A stretch of DNA of 64,000 nucleotides from Rhizobium sp. NXC24. GTDB taxonomy: Bacteria; Pseudomonadota; Alphaproteobacteria; Rhizobiales; Rhizobiaceae. Position numbers and translations under genes: made by a program. The notes below the pieces were generated by a model. That model ran no database searches and was not told the origin of the DNA. It saw nothing but the letters and a program-made list of their open reading frames with translations. The stretch lies in assembly GCF_002944315.1 (NCBI RefSeq), contig NZ_CP024311.1:1154501-1218500 (forward strand), in the 5' to 3' direction. Of this stretch, positions 54,215 to 62,377 are shown in pieces (position 1 is the first letter of the stretch; each line of letters starts with the position of its first letter).

Positions 54215-55177
54215 ATGAAGACTCCGATGGTTGCCAGCCGACAGAACTGGTTTATTCGCAACCGCATGACGCTGCTGACATTGGCCGTCGTCCTCGCCTA
54301 TGCCGCCTTTATCGAGTGGTTCTGGGGCTGGAGTTCGATCCTGGCGCAATGGGGCAATGTGGGTGCCCTGCCCATTCTTCTGGCAATGGCGCTCCTGACC
54401 AGCACCTACTTCCTTCGCACCTGGCGCATCTACGATTATTTCCCGAAGGAGACCGGCGGTCATTTTACCGCACTCTTCCGTGTGACGCAGGTCCATAATC
54501 TCCTCAACATCATGATGCCCTTCCGCACCGGCGAAACCAGCTTTCCAGTGCTGATGCGCTCCGAATTCGGCATTCCGCTGGCGCGCGGCACCTCGGCGCT
54601 GCTCGTCATGCGGCTGCTCGACCTGCATGCGTTGCTTGCCGCAGCAGGTGTCGGCCTGGTGCTCGCTTCGCCCTATCATGCTCTCGCCTGGGTTCTATGG
54701 CTTGCTTTCCTGCTTGTACCGGTCGCCGTTTTTGTCCTGCGCCGCCCGCTGATCAAATTCGCCGGCAAGGCATTGCCGAAGAAGGCGCAGGGACTGGTGC
54801 ATGAACTGGAACGCGGCCTGCCGGCTAATGGCACTGCCTTTGCCCGCGCCTGGCTGACAACGGTCGTCAATTGGCTGGTGAAGGTCGTGGTGCTCGCCTG
54901 GGCGCTCCGCCTGATGAATGTCACACCGCTGTCGGCGAGTTTCGGTGGTGCCGTAGGGGGCGAGCTTTCCTCTGTGCTGCCGGTGCATGCGCCCGGCGGT
55001 GTCGGCACCTATCCGGCCGGTATCACCGCCGGCGCGATCGCTTTCGGAGCTCCCGGACAAAAGGCCGCGCTCGACAATCTGGCCCAGGCAAGCATCAGCG
55101 CGCATCTCCTGATCGTCGTTTCGGCTCTGACCGGGACGGCACTCGCCTTGCTGATCTCAAGGAAGCGCCACGGATAG
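54215..55177 (+). CDS. lysylphosphatidylglycerol synthase TM-region/UPF0104 flippase-like protein, 320 aa
   Basis: Seven to eight membrane segments carry the family motifs: NIMMPFRTGETSFPVLMR near residue 98 and PVHAPGGVGTYPAGITAGA near 262. Relatives are the membrane half of MprF and free-standing YbhN-like proteins, thought to flip lipid-linked groups. It is divergent from the GT2/GT39 pair by 94 bases, so it may move their lipid-linked sugar across the membrane; that is inference. It ends two bases from the convergent sigma factor gene. Confidence 0.85.
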   Translation: MKTPMVASRQNWFIRNRMTLLTLAVVLAYAAFIEWFWGWSSILAQWGNVGALPILLAMALLTSTYFLRTWRIYDYFPKETGGHFTALFRVTQVHNLLNIMMPFRTGETSFPVLMRSEFGIPLARGTSALLVMRLLDLHALLAAAGVGLVLASPYHALAWVLWLAFLLVPVAVFVLRRPLIKFAGKALPKKAQGLVHELERGLPANGTAFARAWLTTVVNWLVKVVVLAWALRLMNVTPLSASFGGAVGGELSSVLPVHAPGGVGTYPAGITAGAIAFGAPGQKAALDNLAQASISAHLLIVVSALTGTALALLISRKRHG

Positions 55178-55179
55178 GC

Positions 55180-56427
55180 CTATCGTTCGGTTCTGTCGCC
55201 AAGCTCCGCCAGCCGCTTGCGCAGGAACGCCTGTTCGGGCGCCTGATGGCAAAACGAAAGCGCCATCTCGTAGGACCGTCGCGCTTCGTCTTTGCGGTTG
55301 AGTTGGCGCAGAAAATCGGCCTTCGCCGCATGGGCCAGATGATATCGGGCCAACCGGTCTTCGCTCAGCAGGCCATTGACGATATCAAGCGCGGCCGCCG
55401 GCCCATCGCACATTGAAACCGCGACTGCCCGATTGAGTTCGATCACGGGCGACGGATGCGCCACCAGCAGCAGATCGTAAAGCGCCACGATCCGCCGCCA
55501 GTCCGTCCGCTCCGTGGTTGCCGCGCGTGCATGCTCGGCGGCAATTGCAGCCTGCAGCGCATAGCTGCCGACGCTTTCGCCCGCCATCGCCTCGGCCGCA
55601 AAGGCCAGTCCCTCTCGGATTCTCCTGTGGTCCCAGAGCCTGCGATCCTGATCCGCCAGCAGGATGAGATCGCCGGAAGCGCTCGCCCGTGCGAGCCGCC
55701 GCGAATCCTGCAGGAGCATCATCGCCAGCAATCCGGCAACCTCCGGATCTGGCAGGAGCTTTAGGAGCAGGCGACCGAGACGGATGGCTTCGGCGGCAAG
55801 GTCGGCGCGGATGATTGTTGTGCCAGACGAGGCGGAATAGCCTTCGTTGAAGACGAGATAGATGACATGCAACACCTGCGCCAACCGCTCCGGCAGCTCC
55901 GTCTTTGCCGGAACTTCATAGGGAATTCGGGCTGTGCGAATGCGGTTCTTGGCGCGAACGATACGCTGGGCAATCGTCGGCGCGGAAATGAGGAAAGCAT
56001 GGGCGATCTCTTCCGTCGTCAGACCGCAGACCTCGCGCAGCGCCATCGCCATCTGCGCTTCCGCCGGGATGAGCGGATGGCAACAGGTGAAAATCAGCCT
56101 GAGCATATCGTCTTCGATCTCTTCGCTTTCGGCTATCTCGAGCATTTCGCCCTCCGGATACAGGCTGTCGACGATGTCGGCCTGTGAGGCATCGAAGCGC
56201 GCTCGCCGCCGGATGTGGTCGATCGCTCGAAAGCGGCCGGTCGAAACCAGCCAGGCATAGGGATTGGCCGGCAACGTCTCTTCCGTCCATTGTTGTGCCG
56301 CTGCCGCAAAGGCATCGTGAAGGGCCTCTTCCGCCCGGTCGAAATCGCCGAGCAGACGGATCAGCGTCGCAAACACGCGGCGCGATTGGCTGCGGTAGAT
56401 CTCGTCGATGGTTTCGTTCAGCGACAC
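55180..56427 (-). CDS. ECF sigma factor of the ECF42 type with long C-terminal extension, 415 aa
   Basis: Region 2 (about 10-75) has RRVFATLIRLLGDFDRAEEALHDAF and PYAWLVSTGRFRAIDHIRRR. Region 4 (about 115-165) has LREVCGLTTEEIAHAFLISA and IAQRIVRAKNRIR. The 250-residue C-terminal part is helical and TPR-like (VIYLVFNEGYSAS, LNRAVAVSMCDGPAAALDI, YHLAHAAKADFLRQL), replacing an anti-sigma partner in this group. It is the last gene of an operon with three DGPF/YCII proteins, the hallmark context of ECF42. Confidence 0.9.
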   Translation of the reverse strand: MSLNETIDEIYRSQSRRVFATLIRLLGDFDRAEEALHDAFAAAAQQWTEETLPANPYAWLVSTGRFRAIDHIRRRARFDASQADIVDSLYPEGEMLEIAESEEIEDDMLRLIFTCCHPLIPAEAQMAMALREVCGLTTEEIAHAFLISAPTIAQRIVRAKNRIRTARIPYEVPAKTELPERLAQVLHVIYLVFNEGYSASSGTTIIRADLAAEAIRLGRLLLKLLPDPEVAGLLAMMLLQDSRRLARASASGDLILLADQDRRLWDHRRIREGLAFAAEAMAGESVGSYALQAAIAAEHARAATTERTDWRRIVALYDLLLVAHPSPVIELNRAVAVSMCDGPAAALDIVNGLLSEDRLARYHLAHAAKADFLRQLNRKDEARRSYEMALSFCHQAPEQAFLRKRLAELGDRTER

Positions 56428-56448
56428 GGGCGGTCTCTTGCTCTCCTG

Positions 56449-56811
56449 TCAGGTGCCGGGAAGGGTGAGTATCCGGATCGGGCGGATTTCGATGGCGCCG
56501 TGGCGGCCGGAGGGGATGCGTCGGGCAATCTCTGTTGCGTCGGCCATATTGGCAGCCTCGACGAGATAGAAGCCGGCCAGATGCTCCTTCGTCTCGACGA
56601 AAGGGCCATCCGTTGTAGAAAGTGCCGATCCGCGTGGGCGGATGACGATGGCCTTGTCGGGCGTAGCCAGAGCATCCGAGAGGATCAGCGTGCCCTTCTT
56701 CCGCAGGCTCTCGTCATAGGCAAAGTGCTCGGCGATCAGGCTGTCGACCTCGCTGTAGGTCAAGGTGCCGTCCACGTCGGCGGACGTGTAGATCAAGCAT
56801 AGAAACCGCAT
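56449..56811 (-). CDS. YCII/DGPF-domain protein 3, 120 aa
   Basis: The family signature is present as TTDGPFVETKEHLAGFYL, and the protein starts MRFLCLIYTSADVDG. DGPF proteins have the dimeric ferredoxin-like YCII fold with a probable His/Asp active site. Their role in ECF42 loci is unknown; they have been proposed as effectors or as sensors for the sigma factor. The ATG at 56811 has GGAGG eight bases upstream; an ATG six bases earlier is possible. The sigma gene follows after 21 bases. Confidence 0.88.
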   Translation of the reverse strand: MRFLCLIYTSADVDGTLTYSEVDSLIAEHFAYDESLRKKGTLILSDALATPDKAIVIRPRGSALSTTDGPFVETKEHLAGFYLVEAANMADATEIARRIPSGRHGAIEIRPIRILTLPGT

Positions 56812-56834
56812 ATCCATGTCCTCCCACCTTATGC

Positions 56835-57197
56835 CTATTCATTCGGAAACCTGATGTCATAGGCCGCGCGGACCTCGATCATGCCATACTTGGCGACGGG
56901 GAAGGTGGCGGCGATGCGGGTTGCCTCCTCCATATCCTTCGCCTCGATCAATACGAAGCCGCCAAGATGCTCCTTCATTTCGGTAAAGGGGCCGTCGGTG
57001 ACGGTGCTCTCGCCCTTACGCACCCGCACCGTTCTCGCGGTCTCAGGCGCGCGCAATGCGTTTGCCACGACAATATGGCCGCTGTCGCGCAGCCTGTTGT
57101 CGTTGTCGATGGATTCCTGCGTCAGCCGCCGGCCTTCTTCCTCGGTGAGGGACATGATCTCGGCAGTTTCGAACCAAACCTGGCAGAGAAATTTCAT
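56835..57197 (-). CDS. YCII/DGPF-domain protein 2, 120 aa
   Basis: It has the DGPF motif in VTDGPFTEMKEHLGGFVLIEA and starts MKFLCQVWFETAEIM. It is close in sequence to the first protein of the operon (shared CQVWF start and ARTVRVRKGES-like segment), so the two are tandem duplicates that have diverged. ATG 57197 lies after a GGAGG site. No membrane or export signals. Confidence 0.88.
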   Translation of the reverse strand: MKFLCQVWFETAEIMSLTEEEGRRLTQESIDNDNRLRDSGHIVVANALRAPETARTVRVRKGESTVTDGPFTEMKEHLGGFVLIEAKDMEEATRIAATFPVAKYGMIEVRAAYDIRFPNE

Positions 57198-57207
57198 CGT
57201 CGCCTCC

Positions 57208-57567
57208 TCAAGCCTCAGGACCGAAGGAATAGATCGGCCGCACTTCGATGCTGCCGAGCTTTGCAAGCGGAATGCCTGCGGCGACGCGGATCGCGTCGTT
57301 CAGGTCCTTGGCATCGATCAGGATGAAGCCGCCGAGATATTCCTTGGTCTCGATGAAGGGGCCATCCGTGACGGATGTCTCGCCGTTGCGGACCCGTACT
57401 GTCACCGCCGAACTTGGCGATTGCAGCGCCTCGGCGTGGATCATGTGGCCGCTCGCCATCAGATCGCGGTCATAGCCGAGCGAATCCGAATCGAGCCCGT
57501 GCTTTTCCTCCTGCGTCATGGCATCGAGCTTCGTGCCGTCGAACCAGACCTGGCAAAGATATTTCAT
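57208..57567 (-). CDS. YCII/DGPF-domain protein 1, first gene of the ECF42 operon, 119 aa
   Basis: It has the DGPF motif in VTDGPFIETKEYLGGFILIDA and starts MKYLCQVWFDGTKLDAM. ATG 57567 follows GAGGAG at eight bases; the frame upstream of it is not protein-like. A TGTCGA-N17-CGTC element ends 36 bases before the start. Ten bases separate it from the second DGPF gene. Confidence 0.9.
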   Translation of the reverse strand: MKYLCQVWFDGTKLDAMTQEEKHGLDSDSLGYDRDLMASGHMIHAEALQSPSSAVTVRVRNGETSVTDGPFIETKEYLGGFILIDAKDLNDAIRVAAGIPLAKLGSIEVRPIYSFGPEA

Positions 57568-57603
57568 TGCAGCGTCTCCTCTTTCCATTTGCTGACAGCC
57601 ATA

Positions 57604-57630
57604 GACGAGTGGTCCGCAAGCAAATCGACA
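57604..57630 (-). promoter_or_regulatory. candidate ECF42 promoter of the DGPF-sigma operon
   Basis: On the minus strand TGTCGA (57630-57625) is followed after exactly 17 bases by CGTC (57607-57604). I recall TGTCGA at -35 and CGA/TC at -10 as the ECF42 signature from work on Streptomyces. The -10 lies 36 bases from the first start codon. This implies autoregulation. Confidence 0.65.
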
Positions 57631-57664
57631 TCCCGGCTGGCAGCATGACAAAAAATTTCTTCGC

Positions 57665-57692
57665 TGTCGAAAACGCCCGAGGCCACTCGACA
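57665..57692. promoter_or_regulatory. palindromic, potentially bidirectional ECF42 promoter
   Basis: On the plus strand TGTCGA (57665-57670) is followed after 17 bases by CGAC (57688-57691), ending 31 bases before the ATG at 57723. Because TGTCGA and TCGACA are inverted repeats, the minus strand reads TGTCGA-N17-CGAC as well, pointing to the DGPF operon. Confidence 0.6.
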
Positions 57693-57722
57693 AGTTCCGT
57701 CATCACCAAAGGAGAGACGGAC

Positions 57723-57953
57723 ATGCACACCTTGGAAACGGCGTTGGTGAATTACTGGACCAGAAAGACGTTGTCGGAGAAGGATCTGATGGAGACGCCC
57801 GATCTCGGCAAGGTTGTTCTCCGCACCATGGCCGGCTTTGCAGCCTTTGCGGTTCTGATCCTCTGCCTCAATTGGATGGCAACGCCGACGATCGACCGGC
57901 CGCAGGTCGCGACCGTCGATCAAATAAGGCTGATGCCGGCGGCGAAAGAATAA
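57723..57953 (+). CDS. small single-span membrane protein, 76 aa
   Basis: An ATG after AAAGGAGAG (seven bases) starts MHTLETALVNYWTRKTL, followed by an amphipathic polar stretch and one membrane segment at about residues 36-54 (GFAAFAVLILCLNW). A short tail with VDQIRLMPAAKE follows. No family recognised. A candidate ECF42 promoter precedes it directly, so it may be a regulon member working at the membrane. It is divergent from the DGPF genes. Confidence 0.72.
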   Translation: MHTLETALVNYWTRKTLSEKDLMETPDLGKVVLRTMAGFAAFAVLILCLNWMATPTIDRPQVATVDQIRLMPAAKE

Positions 57954-58031
57954 AGGGCGAGATGCCCGCCCTAACTGAAGTGCGGGATATGTGCCGCAAA
58001 ACTCCGACTTTTTGCGATCGCGGCTGTCACT

Positions 58032-58430
58032 TTATCTGGTGGCAAATCGCTTCTTTGCTTCGTCGGTACTCGGCATATAAAGCGAAACGGCATTTCCATC
58101 AGGGTCCCGAAACTGAAACGTTGTGTTGCCCCAGGGCATTGTCTTGAGTTCATGCACGAGGGGCACTTTGTCTTTGAGACGAGCATATTCGGCGTCGATA
58201 TCGTCGACCTGAAACTCCAGGATGAGACTGCGATTGGCGCAAGGTTCAGCGCTGCCTTCCTTCCAGAGCGCAACCGTTTCCGATGAACCAATCGCTAGTA
58301 CAGCGCCGGGCAAGACTATTTCGGCAAAGACCGGCGCTAGCCACTGCGCTTTCACGTTGGCGATCATCTCGTAGAAAGCGACCAGTTGCTTGATGTCCGC
58401 GGTGATGATGCGTGTCGATGCAAATTTCAT
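58032..58430 (-). CDS. VOC-superfamily (glyoxalase/bleomycin-resistance fold) protein, 132 aa
   Basis: The paired beta-alpha-beta-beta-beta modules are visible: MKFASTRIITADIKQLVAFYE at the start, LILEFQVDDIDAEYARLK in the middle and TTFQFRDPDGNAVSLYMP at the end, the last holding the usual metal-binding region of the family. ATG 58430 has AAGGAG eight bases upstream. Substrate unknown. It is divergent from a WYL-type regulator that probably controls it. Confidence 0.87.
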   Translation of the reverse strand: MKFASTRIITADIKQLVAFYEMIANVKAQWLAPVFAEIVLPGAVLAIGSSETVALWKEGSAEPCANRSLILEFQVDDIDAEYARLKDKVPLVHELKTMPWGNTTFQFRDPDGNAVSLYMPSTDEAKKRFATR

Positions 58431-58504
58431 TGTGGGCTCCTTTTGACATGATGGAGCTTGTCGCACAGCCCTGTTGCCACCATTATGGCAGCAGGAGTCA
58501 GCAC

Positions 58505-59212
58505 ATGCGTCGAGCAGATCGCCTGTTTCAGATCATTCAAATTCTGCGTCGGAATACCCGGCCGGTGACTGCCGCTAACATTGCGGAAGAACTTGAGGTC
58601 TCGAAACGTACCGTTTACCGCGACATTGGCGATCTAATTGGTCAGAGGGTGCCGATTTCAGGTGAAGCCGGCTTCGGCTATTTGCTCGATTCCGCCTACG
58701 ACATGCCGCCGCTTATGCTTACGCCAGATGAGATCGAGGCTGTGATACTGGGTGCGCAATGGGTCGCTGGCCATTCCGACACTCTCATCGCCAACGCCGC
58801 CCGCGATGTCATCGTCAAAATTGCGGCCGCCGTTCCTGAAAACTTGCGGCCGTTTATCGCCGAGCCAAGCATGGGTGTGAAGCCAGGCTCGCGCCCACCA
58901 ACGGAAATCATTGACATTGCCGACATCCGGGAAGCGATCCGTCAGAGGCGTAAATTGGCGTTGTGCTATCGGGCAGAGAACGGCGAGATAACGGACCGTA
59001 TTGTGTGGCCGGTTATCCTCGGCTACGCGGAGAGCCATCGTATGCTGGTGGCCTGGTGCGAATTACGCCAGGATTTCAGGCACTTCCGCTGCGACAGGAT
59101 CACCACGGCAATTCTGTGCGATGAAATCATTGGCCTGCGCGCCGGCGAACTTCGCCGCAAGTGGCAACAATGGAGAGCGGAACAATTCAAGCTACTCCAG
59201 AACCGCACTTAG
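58505..59212 (+). CDS. HTH/WYL-domain transcriptional regulator (YafY-like), 235 aa
   Basis: The N-terminal winged helix (MRRADRLFQIIQILRRN, VTAANIAEELEVSKRTVYRDI) is of the HTH_11 type. The WYL-like domain starts near residue 135 (DIREAIRQRRKLALCYRAEN) and reads RIVWPVILGYAESHRMLVAWC, so its Trp-Tyr-Leu-type motif is modified. ATG 58505 has CAGGAG seven bases upstream. The ligand is unknown. Divergent from the VOC gene. Confidence 0.88.
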   Translation: MRRADRLFQIIQILRRNTRPVTAANIAEELEVSKRTVYRDIGDLIGQRVPISGEAGFGYLLDSAYDMPPLMLTPDEIEAVILGAQWVAGHSDTLIANAARDVIVKIAAAVPENLRPFIAEPSMGVKPGSRPPTEIIDIADIREAIRQRRKLALCYRAENGEITDRIVWPVILGYAESHRMLVAWCELRQDFRHFRCDRITTAILCDEIIGLRAGELRRKWQQWRAEQFKLLQNRT

Positions 59213-59227
59213 GAAGTAAGAGCTGCG

Positions 59228-59554
59228 TTAAAAGCGCTGCACAAAATCCGAGATGGCAACATAAAATCTGGACACTTGATCGGCCGGCGCATCGTTTTCC
59301 GGCCAGATCGCGATTAGTTCTTCAAGATTCGTCTTGATCACATGGAAGGTGTCCAGCCCTTCTTGCTCACTGCCGATAAAAACGGTGTGGACCATATTGC
59401 CGTAGAGGCCGCAGGTAATGGCAAATGGCACGCGATCACACCTCTCAAGTGTGATGCGCGCGCCGGCGCTATGTTCTTCGTCCAAAACAATAACGCCACC
59501 TTCTGAACCCTGACGGCCGACCGTCGAACCACCATCAAAGCTCATCCACGGCAC
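59228..59554 (-). CDS. hypothetical protein, 108 aa, GTG start
   Basis: A GTG at 59554 lies five bases after GAGGAA. The product is acidic and soluble: GGVIVLDEEHSAGARITLE then PFAITCGLYGNMVHTVFIG and a helical end (TNLEELIAIWPEND, FYVAISDFVQRF). An ATG at 59545 is an alternative start. I do not recognise the family. Convergent with the WYL regulator, 15 bases apart. Confidence 0.7.
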   Translation of the reverse strand: MPWMSFDGGSTVGRQGSEGGVIVLDEEHSAGARITLERCDRVPFAITCGLYGNMVHTVFIGSEQEGLDTFHVIKTNLEELIAIWPENDAPADQVSRFYVAISDFVQRF

Positions 59555-59596
59555 TACATTTCCTCTGTCAACTGCGATTGCCGCCTTGTCGATGGG

Positions 59597-61102
59597 TCAC
59601 TGAAACGCCGTTTCGAAGAAGCTGCGCAGCTTGCGTGAATGCAGCGCTTCCGGTGGCATCGCCGCCAGCTTCTGGATGGCGCGGATGCCGATCTGCAGAT
59701 GCTGGTTCACCTGCGTGCGGTAGAAGGCGGTCGCCATACCCGGCAGTTTCAGCTCACCGTGCAGCGGCTTGTCGGAGACGCAGAGCAGCGTGCCGTAGGG
59801 AACGCGGAAACGGAAACCGTTGGCGGCGATCGTTGCCGATTCCATGTCCAGCGCCACGGCGCGGGCCTGCGACAGGCGTTTCACCGGCCCTGCCTGATCG
59901 CGCAGTTCCCAGTTGCGATTGTCGATCGTGCCGACCGTGCCCGTGCGCATGATGCGCTTCAGCTCGAAGCCTTCGTAGCCGGTGATTTCTGCCACGGCTG
60001 CTTCCAGCGCCACCTGCACTTCGGCAAGCGCCGGGATCGGCACCCACACCGGCAGGTCGTCGTCGAGAACGTGATCCTCGCGCATATAGGCATGCGCCAA
60101 CACATAGTCGCCGAGCCGCTGGCTGTTGCGCAGGCCGGCGCAGTGGCCGAGCATCAGCCAAGCATGCGGACGGAGCACCGCGACATGGTCGGTGATCGTC
60201 TTGGCGTTGGACGGGCCGACGCCGATATTGATCATGGTGATGCCGGCATGGCCCTTCTTTTTCAGATGGTAGGCCGGCATCTGCGGCAACCGTGGCGCGG
60301 TCGTGGTGCCCTCCGGTTGGCTGGCGCCAGCCAGCGTGATGATATTGCCCGGCTCGACGAAGGCGGTGTAGCCGTCGCCGCCGCCCTTGGCCATCAGATC
60401 GCGCGCCCAGTGGCAGAATTCGTCGATATAGAACTGATAGTTCGTAAAGAGCACGAAGTTCTGGAAATGGGTCGCGCTGGTCGCGGTGTAGTGGGCGAGG
60501 CGGGCGAGCGAATAGTCGATGCGTTGCGCAGTAAACGGCGCAAGGGGTGAGGGTTCGCCGGGTGGCGGAATATATTCGCCATTGGCGATCTCGTCGTCGG
60601 TGGTGTTCAGGTCCGGCGTATCGAAGATATCGCGCAGCGGAATATCGTCGAAAGCGGCGGCCGAAGCTTCGACGTGCGCGCCTTCGCCGAAGGCGAAATG
60701 CAGCGGGATCGGCGTCGTCGATTCCGACACCACGACCGGCACATTATGGCTGCGCATCAACAGGGCCAGTTGTTCTTTCAGATAATGGCGGAATAGCTGC
60801 GGACGGGTGATGGTGGTCGTGTAGACGCCGGGTGCGGTGACGTGGCCATAGGAAAGACGCGAGTCGACATGGCCGAAGCTTGTCGTCTCGATGCTGACCT
60901 GTGGATAGAAGGCGCGGTAGCGCGCCGTGATCGGCGCACCCTTGGCCAGCTTGGTGAAGCTGTCGATCAGGAACGCGGTGTTGCGCTCGTAAAGCTCAGT
61001 CAGAGCATCGACGGCCTTGGCTGGATCGTCGAAGCTCTGCGGCTGAAACGGGCTGGGTGAAGAAATATCGAGGGGTGAAAAAGGAGAGATTCGGTTGCTC
61101 AT
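59597..61102 (-). CDS. amn: AMP nucleosidase, 501 aa
   Basis: Amn splits AMP into adenine and ribose 5-phosphate to control adenylate pools. The N-terminal regulatory domain (about 1-175) precedes the nucleoside-phosphorylase-like catalytic domain with TMINIGVGPSNAKTITDHV, LGHCAGLRNSQRLGDYVLA and AVALDMESATIAANGF (the catalytic acidic region). Length is usual. It is monocistronic; its start is followed upstream by small membrane-protein genes. Confidence 0.94.
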   Translation of the reverse strand: MSNRISPFSPLDISSPSPFQPQSFDDPAKAVDALTELYERNTAFLIDSFTKLAKGAPITARYRAFYPQVSIETTSFGHVDSRLSYGHVTAPGVYTTTITRPQLFRHYLKEQLALLMRSHNVPVVVSESTTPIPLHFAFGEGAHVEASAAAFDDIPLRDIFDTPDLNTTDDEIANGEYIPPPGEPSPLAPFTAQRIDYSLARLAHYTATSATHFQNFVLFTNYQFYIDEFCHWARDLMAKGGGDGYTAFVEPGNIITLAGASQPEGTTTAPRLPQMPAYHLKKKGHAGITMINIGVGPSNAKTITDHVAVLRPHAWLMLGHCAGLRNSQRLGDYVLAHAYMREDHVLDDDLPVWVPIPALAEVQVALEAAVAEITGYEGFELKRIMRTGTVGTIDNRNWELRDQAGPVKRLSQARAVALDMESATIAANGFRFRVPYGTLLCVSDKPLHGELKLPGMATAFYRTQVNQHLQIGIRAIQKLAAMPPEALHSRKLRSFFETAFQ

Positions 61103-61220
61103 GCGCTATTATAGAGAGTCGTTTTTAACAAGCAAACGACGTTGCAACGCGCGATCTCCGATTTTCGCAGCTATTTTTAATGCCGCTTCGGCGTCCGATT
61201 CTCGAAATCGGTGACTTGCT

Positions 61221-61397
61221 CTATTGTACCGTCGTGCAATAGGGGCTGCCTGTCTGCAGGCAAGTGAAGCTTGCGCCGAAATGCGATTGCGCACCGCTGC
61301 GGCCGGTATGCTCCACCGCCACCGAAAATGTAATCGCAAAGATGGCGGCAAACAGCATGATGATGCCGAAACGCCGCGCCATGATGATCGTGTTCAT
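61221..61397 (-). CDS. small exported or membrane-anchored protein, 58 aa
   Basis: The frame from ATG 61397 to TAG at 61221-61223 encodes MNTIIMARRFGIIMLFAAIFAITFSV, a basic start plus one hydrophobic segment. A short tail with two cysteines (SFTCLQTG, PYCTTVQ) follows. A CCAGGA site precedes the ATG. The Cys pair could form a disulfide outside the membrane. Codon use is coding-like. No family recognised. Confidence 0.55.
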   Translation of the reverse strand: MNTIIMARRFGIIMLFAAIFAITFSVAVEHTGRSGAQSHFGASFTCLQTGSPYCTTVQ

Positions 61398-61579
61398 TGT
61401 CCTGGCCTACCCGTGCCCTATCCTGGACACTGTTTTGCCATGGTCAGGCTGAACAGGTGCTGAGACACTGGTTCATCCAGTGTTCAGAAATATTAGCAGG
61501 TGCATAACCTTGGACCAAAGGTCTTTCCTGAGCGAAGCACGTATTGATCGGCCCCGCCTTCGCTCGGGCGAAGTATTCT

Positions 61580-61918
61580 CTAAAGCCTCGTCCAGGTTTG
61601 CGACTTGCAGAAGATCTTGAGCACGCAGCCCTGCATCTTCACGGTTTTACCGCTGACAGTGCCGGAGCCGCTATAGGTCTTGTTGTCCTCGGGATCTGTA
61701 AGTTCGCCCGTGTAGGTTCCGTCCTTGCCCTGCATCTTGCCGATCTGGCGGCCGGCATATTTGCCGGTCTTCAGCGTTACGCAGTAGCTGTCGGCGCAGG
61801 GTGTGATGGCGGCGGTATCACCCTCCTTGGTCTTCCAGTTGCCGACGATCGGCTCGTCGGCCAAGGCCACGCCTGCGCTGAAGAGCAGCGCGGTGGTGAG
61901 AATGGTGGCACGGATCAT
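61580..61918 (-). CDS. DUF2147 domain-containing periplasmic protein, 112 aa
   Basis: A cleavable signal peptide (MIRATILTTALLFSAGVALA) is followed by GNWKTKEGDTAAITPC, KTGKYAGRQIGKM and a C-terminal KTVKMQGCVLKIFCKSQTW. These are the pattern of the small beta-barrel-like DUF2147 proteins. Cysteines may form disulfides. ATG 61918 has a GGAGGAAA site. Function in the family is unknown. Confidence 0.87.
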   Translation of the reverse strand: MIRATILTTALLFSAGVALADEPIVGNWKTKEGDTAAITPCADSYCVTLKTGKYAGRQIGKMQGKDGTYTGELTDPEDNKTYSGSGTVSGKTVKMQGCVLKIFCKSQTWTRL

Positions 61919-62377
61919 AATCTTTCCTCCCCGAATGTCCTTCGGCCCCAGCCCGGACGTGGTGACGTTATCCAATACGAACGCAAAGGCAAATACACTT
62001 TCCGGCGCGATTTTCGCCGCAGATCAGCCGCCCTGTCACATCGAAAAAATAACGCACCTTGTTTCAGCGGCTGTTTTCGTGGTGAACGAAGGGTTTAGAT
62101 CCAAATCTTAACGAGGTGTAAAGCTCGCCCAACAATCCTTAATTTGCAAGGGAAGCGATGTTTAACAAAATCCCAAGTTTACCAAGCATTTGTACTTTGT
62201 TTGCATCGAATTAAGCATGCATTTTAGCCGTTTTTTGAAAGCCGTCTGCGATAGTGAAGTCATCAAACGAGCGGGGCAAACCCGCCGACCGGAAGGATCA
62301 TCAAGCCGCGATAGACGGCAAGGTCTGGAAGGAAAAACAGGGTCGATAACGAATAAACTGAAACAGGGATTGAACCG
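61919..62377. other. intergenic region, 459 bases
   Basis: This gap lies between the DUF2147 gene (leftward) and the Sel1-like gene (rightward) and must hold both promoters. AT-rich stretches occur at about 62095-62230. I see no gene or RNA here that I can support. Confidence 0.4.

Noticed and set aside
55180..56427. anti-sigma factor partner for the ECF sigma factor
   Set aside because: No zinc-binding or single-span anti-sigma-like gene is cotranscribed; the long C-terminal extension fits the ECF42 type, which does without one. The small membrane protein at 57723 has no anti-sigma motif.
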